In this document: one piece after another, positions 59,111 through 64,000 of the stretch
Numbering within the stretch: the first letter of the stretch is position 1
How the letters are laid out: each line of letters begins with the position of its first letter
From: Ophiobolus disseminans
Lineage: Eukaryota; Ascomycota; Dothideomycetes; Pleosporales; Phaeosphaeriaceae
Reading direction: 5' to 3'
Assembly: GCA_010093685.1 (NCBI GenBank)
Contig: MU006239.1
Coordinates: forward strand, 425,193 to 489,192
Length of the DNA: 64,000 nt
Notes under the pieces: generated by a model
Databases searched by the model: none
What the model was told of the DNA's origin: nothing
What the model saw: only the letters and a program-made list of their open reading frames with translations
Position numbers and translations under genes: made by a program

Positions 59111-60526
59111 TTACGGTTGCTCCTGTTGAGGCTTCGGAAGCGCAATTGCGTTGATGCGATCCGCCAGCTCCAGGCAATGCCCATGATCAGTCCCCCCAAT
59201 GAGAACCGAGCCAATGCTGTACTCATGGCTGCCCATCTTCCCCCTCGCCCACCCTACTATCACCATGCGACCGTCGACCAATTCCTTCTCAAAAGTTTCC
59301 TCGAATCGATCCCTGTTCCCAAGGACAGCCAAGGGGGTGATCAAGTAAGAATAGCGGAATCCGTGTCTTTCATAGAAATGACCCTTCAATAGTCCCATGA
59401 AGTAATCTCCAGTGATGCGAACATTTAGGTCGACAATTTGTTGGCGCCCAGCAGAATCGGTCATAACGTCGCAGCCGAGAGGGCCCCAGTAGCCTCTGGA
59501 GTGACAGAATGATGCAGCTTTGTTGATGATATCGCTGTATTCTTCATTGTACCTGGCCTGACGCTCGTAGTCGATGATGCTAGCACGATACAGGCCGTCC
59601 TCATCCAAGAATTGTTCTGCAGTACATATGAACTCGGCTCTTCCTGATTTGGTGATGAACATGGATTGGTTCTTAGTGTCACCCTCGACGTAATCCTGGA
59701 CAAGAAGGCTGACAGGCCGTAGGTGCTCATTTACCGGAGTAAGTCGGCGTAGCATGCGGGCAACCTCCACCTCGAACAGCTTCGCTCGCTCAGCCTTTTT
59801 GGTTTCGCTCCGAATGACGAAGACGCCTTGGCCTGCCAACGACTGCGGGAATTTGACCACGAATGGAGTGGGTCGATCTCGCACTACTCCGACAATGCGC
59901 CGTGCTTCGGTCTCGACTACATAGTCGTCCAGTACATCTTCCGGGGAGAGGGTTGACTCGATTACTTGAGTTTGGGGCGTCGGTAGACCAGACAACGCGA
60001 GATCACGCTTCGACATGAGACCGTAGTGTACGTCTTGCTTGACGATGGTGGAGTGCTCATCGAGGAAATCAAGTGGAGGGTAAGGTGAGATTTTGACACC
60101 AGGTTTAGGTTTGAACCCCGCAGGGTTGGGAATGAAGGAGAGATCAGGGCGCTGGGCTGGAACGAGGGAATTGAAGGTCCGGTGAGCGTCTGTATGCGCT
60201 GCGGGTGGGCTTTCTGTAGGTCCATTCTCTGCGTCGGTCCTAGGAGGATCGATGTCGAACAGATACAGCTGTATTGGGCCTGCCGCGAAGGCGTGGTTCT
60301 GTGAACCGTTACCTAGGCAGATTCTCGCGATAAATTCGTTGTCGAGCTTCGGTGGGAGAGGGGACTGAAATGTGTATTTCGAACTTTCGGGTAACGATGA
60401 AGATGCTGATCCGTTCGGAGGACAAAGTGCGATGACATGTGCGACTTCATTGGGGTCACCGCCATCAAGAGAATAAAGATCATACAGAGTTCGATCTGCC
60501 TCGACAGATGGAATTTGAGGAGCCAT
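59111..60526 (-). CDS. ATP-grasp domain protein (471 aa)
   Basis: Member of the fungal ATP-grasp family often named 'solid-state culture-specific'. ATP-grasp enzymes activate a carboxylate as acyl phosphate and join it to an amine or thiol. The ATP-binding lobe is visible: TPFVVKFPQSLAGQGVFVI in mid-protein with Lys and the Gly loop, VQDYVEGDTKNQSMF (adenine/hinge), GPLGCDVMTD, and metal ligands in IVDLNVRITGDY (the usual D/E-x-N-x-R pattern). The last 100 residues form a lid-like region (TDHGHCLELADRINA). The frame is open from 60559, but MAPQIPSVEADRT at 60526 is the likelier start; the longer form would add 11 hydrophobic residues resembling a signal. No intron needed. Near the PKS-NRPS, so a tailoring ligase is possible but unproven. 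Confidence 0.85.
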   Translation of the reverse strand: MAPQIPSVEADRTLYDLYSLDGGDPNEVAHVIALCPPNGSASSSLPESSKYTFQSPLPPKLDNEFIARICLGNGSQNHAFAAGPIQLYLFDIDPPRTDAENGPTESPPAAHTDAHRTFNSLVPAQRPDLSFIPNPAGFKPKPGVKISPYPPLDFLDEHSTIVKQDVHYGLMSKRDLALSGLPTPQTQVIESTLSPEDVLDDYVVETEARRIVGVVRDRPTPFVVKFPQSLAGQGVFVIRSETKKAERAKLFEVEVARMLRRLTPVNEHLRPVSLLVQDYVEGDTKNQSMFITKSGRAEFICTAEQFLDEDGLYRASIIDYERQARYNEEYSDIINKAASFCHSRGYWGPLGCDVMTDSAGRQQIVDLNVRITGDYFMGLLKGHFYERHGFRYSYLITPLAVLGNRDRFEETFEKELVDGRMVIVGWARGKMGSHEYSIGSVLIGGTDHGHCLELADRINAIALPKPQQEQP

Positions 60527-61427
60527 GAGGAAAGATAGCAGAACGACTAATGCGGTCACTGATGTGTATTGATGTCTGGAAAGAAGGGAATCTTGAATGA
60601 AATGAGTTGCAAGATGTGGGTCACGAAACCATACCTATGGAGATTGCACATGACATTAGAACCGACATGAGAACAGAAACTATCGAAATAGCAGAGCTTC
60701 ACTCATTGACATCACCGCTTTGCAGTAGGAGTAGGCTGACAATGCAAGGCGGAGCGAAGGGACGATGATCGTGCGGTTGTTTCAAAATGAGCCGTACCGA
60801 GGGCACTAGCATGAATCGGATCCTTGTCAGCCATCCGAATATTTTTAAACCACGCCTGCGCGTTATGTTACTAGCGCGAAATTTGCGCCCCCATGCCGAT
60901 GTGTCAGCCAACAGAACTGCGCACACTGCCGCAGCGATCATGTCCCTTCAGCTTTGCACCAACTTCTCCCGGATTCCGTAAAACAAACATGATGTGACGT
61001 ACCTGTCGATCTTCCTCGACTTTGAACAACCTCGGAAACGACGTCTCCAGCTGGTCATGTCCGAGACTACCTATCCCGAGGTATGTAGGCAGTCAGCCAC
61101 TAAGGTTTCGAGAGGTGCACACCAATTTTGAAGTGACGGCGGTGGAGAATGATCCTGCAACATGACGAAGCCGAAAGCGACCAGAGAAGAGTAACAATGT
61201 ATGCACATCTATAGAATTGATCGGCCTCAAAGGGTATATGACTATCCAGAAGAACGAACTCTGGATATCACCAGCAACAGCAACAACAACAGCTAGTGCA
61301 ACTCCAACACCACAATATCCACAACCATCTTCAATCAATCAATACACCACACAGCTCGTCACTTCTCACTCATCACAACTACTTTGAATCAGCCTTTGCT
61401 TTACAAAACGAAGCTCGAACACTCAAA
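60527..61427. promoter_or_regulatory. Divergent intergenic region, ATP-grasp gene and secreted-protein gene
   Basis: About 900 bp with no supported gene. Just before the secreted-protein ATG the plus strand is rich in CAACA and CATCA, a common fungal 5' UTR look (61260-61420). The frames at 60699-60941 and 60787-60981 overlap antisense to one another and lack protein character. Confidence 0.5.
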
Positions 61428-62090
61428 ATGCGTTTCGCCGGAGCACTATCGACACTTCTCCTGGGTGCCAGCCTAACCACCTCGGTCCTTGCGGCGCCCA
61501 CGCAAATCGAAACTCAACTGGAACGTCGCGCTCAAAACCTCGAAAAAGATATACAAGCCAGCGCTGAGACTTGGAAGTATTTCGCCGGGAAATGCGGCGG
61601 CTCGTCCAAGCGCAGTCTCGACAAACGGGCGTCAATCGACGTTGCAATGGGCGAAGCAAACAGCATGGACTTCCCAATTGGACTTTCGACCGGCGGTCTT
61701 AAGCCCTGTATTGGAGTTGTTATTACCGGAGCGAAGAAGGATGGAGGTTTATTCCGCGTGCTCGGGCATTTCATCGCTTCCGAGTTTTCGAAGCAGTCTC
61801 AGTGGGATAAGTTCTTGTCAGCATACAACAAGATCCCGAATATCGACAAGGATACTACAACCGGCTACATGTCCGTCCCTGATCACACGAAGAAGTCAAG
61901 CTTTTATGGCAACGGCGAGAACAAGGACGCGATTAAACTCTCAAAGGAAATGGAGGACGAGTTCAAGAAGCGTGTAGATGAGCTTGTTGACGGCAACCCA
62001 AAGATGTTTCCTCGCGATGTGGACTCCGCCTCCACGATGGAGGTGAACGATAAGAACGAGGTTTTCGTCAATGGTCAGAAGATCTCCTAG
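61428..62090 (+). CDS. Small secreted protein with Kex2-type sites (220 aa)
   Basis: ATG 61428 gives MRFAGALSTLLLGASLTTSVLA, a clear signal peptide with likely cleavage near residue 22; the longer frame from 61296 would bury it, so I reject that start. Dibasic sites follow at 33-34 (RR), 61-62 (KR) and 66-67 (DKR), typical of Kex2 processing. The mature part begins about residue 68 and is highly charged, with only two cysteines in the whole protein (56 and 94). The core has hydrophobic patches (IGLSTGGLKPCIGVVITGA, LFRVLGHFIASEF). No family recognised; it could be an effector-like or cell-wall protein. No intron. Expression is likely from the CA-rich leader just upstream. Confidence 0.8.
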   Translation: MRFAGALSTLLLGASLTTSVLAAPTQIETQLERRAQNLEKDIQASAETWKYFAGKCGGSSKRSLDKRASIDVAMGEANSMDFPIGLSTGGLKPCIGVVITGAKKDGGLFRVLGHFIASEFSKQSQWDKFLSAYNKIPNIDKDTTTGYMSVPDHTKKSSFYGNGENKDAIKLSKEMEDEFKKRVDELVDGNPKMFPRDVDSASTMEVNDKNEVFVNGQKIS

Positions 62091-63049
62091 TGCGCATACA
62101 ACAAGAAAGCCAGATTAGGATCTGATCGAGATAATTGGTTGTGTGTTGCTATCTCAGGAGCTGCGGCCTTGAGTCTTTATTGTCCGTTTGTACATTAGCT
62201 TTCATCTCGAAGTCCTTAGAGTCAATGGATTATATGCGCTTCATCCAGTGATCAAATCGCAAACTGATGAGCTTCAAGTTGTTCGAGGTTGTGAATGTTG
62301 GTAGGAGAATAACAATTCGATCACCGATTATCGCGTCAGCCCCATGATATCAGCTTCATGATACATTTCATGATGCACTTCATGATGCACTTCATGATGC
62401 ACTTCATGATGTCATGTACGCATACAGTACGGAATGACATATGAATGTTTCGAGGAAGGTAGCTACTATGATCAGGAGCTAACAACCATGAATCCGTGGA
62501 GACGGAAAATATTTCCAGAGACAGAAGAGACGGGATGGATACGCCTGAGCATGATCTCGGTCTTTCAAATGTGTTTGACATACGATATGAGTGCCTGCGT
62601 TGCGATGGATAGCGAATTCGCAATACATCTTGCTTGGAATTGTTCAAAATGTTGTTATGCAGTTCTGATTCTAGCTTGCAGCCATCTTACCAGAAAGCGG
62701 AGCATCTTTTTATGCAACCATGACTTCAAAGCATAATGTTTGCAACAATATAAGATTTATTGGAACAAGGTCCCTCTAGTAGTATGACTACCATAGATAA
62801 CCGAGTAGGAGAGTGACAAGGCGGGGTGGCTGCAACGTATTGTATTGACTATCGTATTGTTCCGTGTAAGAGGCCACACGAACTTCACGTAAGGACGTTA
62901 CAGTCAGCCGTGCCTACCTCACATCGGAGGTACCACGGCCCTTCCTTCCACCAACCTGGACTGAACCCACACATTCTCAACAAGATTCATCCTTGTTCAC
63001 ATATATGTTACAAAAGAAATACCAGTTATAGCCTCGTAATCCAAACCCA
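62091..63049. other. Intergenic, no gene seen
   Basis: 960 bp between convergent stop codons. Contains a 12-bp tandem repeat (62354-62411). The frame 62434-62736 shows no protein-like pattern. AT-rich around 62700-62780. Confidence 0.5.
62354..62411. repeat. 12-bp tandem repeat, about five copies
   Basis: Unit CTTCATGATGCA repeated 4.8 times with small changes in the first two copies. The unit contains the palindrome TTCATGAA-like core TCATGA. Confidence 0.85.
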
Positions 63050-64000
63050 TCACACCATCTCATAAATACCACTAGTAACACGATCGCGCTCAAACGCATT
63101 TTCCCACTCAGACCAACTCACAACGCTTCCAGAGTACCTACTGCTACTTCGCTGCGCGCTTCGACTCCGCATGCTTCTCATCCTCCTGGGCGGCAGCTTA
63201 CTCCTGGGTCTCGGTCTTGGCGTAGCTGACATCTCTCCCTCCCTCTCGGATGCCATTAGGGAAAACATGACCGCATTGTTTGATGATTCGGAAGACATCT
63301 TGTCGTCGCTTATTGGAAGCGCGAGGTTGTCCCAATCGATCTCGATCTTTGAACTTGGTAGGTTGAGTTCAAGAAGCGGTGTCTTGACGTCCATGCGGGA
63401 GAGCTGTGCAGCATTGATGATCTGCTCCTCAGTGATACCGACCTTCAGACACATCTCCCTAAAGATGCTGTCCTGCTTTTGGTAAAGACCGAGTGGAGTG
63501 TCAAGCTCTGCCACTTGGCCCGTGTCCATGACGCAGATACGGTCATACCAAAGAACCGTGCGCAGGCGATGTGCGATACAAAGAACGGTGCGATTGCGAA
63601 AGGCGCGGTGCATCGTGGCTTGGATCTGGTCGTCTGTTTCTGTGTCTAATGCTGCAGTTGCTTCGTCACACACCACAATGCGACTTGTTCTTGTCAACAC
63701 GCGCGCAACTGCGAGCAATTGTTTCTGGCCGAGGGAAAAGTTCGTGCCCTCTTCTCGTACAATGTCACTCGGGTGAACGGTGCGGTCTAGGCCGGCGCCT
63801 TTGAGAGCTTCCCAGATTGTTGAGTCGGGGAGCTCGTCGAAGGGATCGAGATTGCTGCGTATGGTACCCGCGAATAGAGCCGTCTCTTGTGGAATGATGG
63901 ATAATGCATGGCTTCGTAGATCTTGCAGTGACACTCGCGAAATGTCATGTCCGTCAATCGAGACAAGTCCGCCGGACAGTTCGGTCAACCGGAAGAGTGC
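63050..64000 (-). CDS. ABC transporter, ABCC (MRP) type, C-terminal nucleotide-binding domain, partial
   Basis: The gene enters from beyond the right edge (frame open through 64000) and ends at 63050; 316 residues are visible. It is the second ATP-binding domain of a multidrug-resistance-like exporter: LVSIDGHDI after Walker A (which lies outside), the Q-loop IIPQETALFAGTIRSNLDP, signature FSLGQKQLLAVAR (a variant of LSGGQ, normal for fungal ABCC), Walker B RIVVCDEATAALD, and switch IAHRL. The tail after about residue 215 is Ser/Arg-rich and poorly conserved. It could export the nearby cluster's product, but ABCC genes are common and no co-regulation is visible. Confidence 0.9.
   Translation of the reverse strand, partial: ALFRLTELSGGLVSIDGHDISRVSLQDLRSHALSIIPQETALFAGTIRSNLDPFDELPDSTIWEALKGAGLDRTVHPSDIVREEGTNFSLGQKQLLAVARVLTRTSRIVVCDEATAALDTETDDQIQATMHRAFRNRTVLCIAHRLRTVLWYDRICVMDTGQVAELDTPLGLYQKQDSIFREMCLKVGITEEQIINAAQLSRMDVKTPLLELNLPSSKIEIDWDNLALPISDDKMSSESSNNAVMFSLMASEREGEMSATPRPRPRSKLPPRRMRSMRSRSAQRSSSRYSGSVVSWSEWENAFERDRVTSGIYEMV

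Noticed and set aside
58892..59392. 166-codon plus-strand frame
   Set aside because: Largely antisense to the C-terminus of the ATP-grasp gene; no protein-like pattern of its own.

Overview
The window comes from a filamentous ascomycete (Pezizomycotina, Dothideomycetes-like by general feel). The evidence is short GT-AG introns of 45-103 bp, fungal-type single-copy genes (2EXR protein, fungal ATP-grasp protein, Hfd1-like aldehyde dehydrogenase, FSH1-family hydrolase, polyketide synthase-peptide synthetase) and retrotransposons carrying the C-to-T signature of repeat-induced point mutation (RIP).

Region 1 (1 to about 20300) is an AT-rich block of nested, dead LTR retroelements. From left to right it holds: a minus-strand gag-bearing element (1-2363); a truncated minus-strand Copia copy 'A' (2364-4312) interrupted by a complete 518-bp TRIM-like element (2377-2894, TSD GTTGT); a plus-strand Copia 'B' (4313-13587) interrupted by a full-length Copia 'A' (6952-12419, 225-bp LTRs, TSD TTAGT); a full-length Copia 'C' (13588-18843, 198-bp LTRs); the 3' end of a Copia 'D' (18844-19454); and remnants. 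All reading frames are broken by stop codons typical of CpA-to-TpA change.

Region 2 (about 20300-42078) has normal composition but few genes: a possible three-TM membrane protein (20701-21027), minus-strand gene remnants (about 22000-25700), a 721-aa protein of unknown function (26392-28557), an ALDH3-type fatty aldehyde dehydrogenase with a C-terminal membrane anchor (28854-30465), two solo LTRs in opposite orientation (31393-31554 and 32731-32892, each with its own 5-bp TSD), and about 9 kb of gene-poor DNA with minisatellites.

Region 3 (42079-64000) is gene-dense and metabolic. It is dominated by a 3700-residue PKS-NRPS in seven exons (42079-53549, minus) with order KS-AT-DH-MT-KR-ACP-C-A-T. 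It has no ER domain and, unusually, no terminal reductase, Dieckmann or thioesterase domain. Divergently transcribed from the same 1.27-kb promoter region is an FSH1/LovG-type serine hydrolase, a natural candidate to release the product in trans. Next come a 2EXR protein, a short-chain dehydrogenase, an ATP-grasp ligase-like protein, a small secreted protein, and the 3' end of an ABCC-type transporter that runs off the window. No cluster regulator, P450 or trans-ER is visible here, so the limits of the biosynthetic cluster are not settled.
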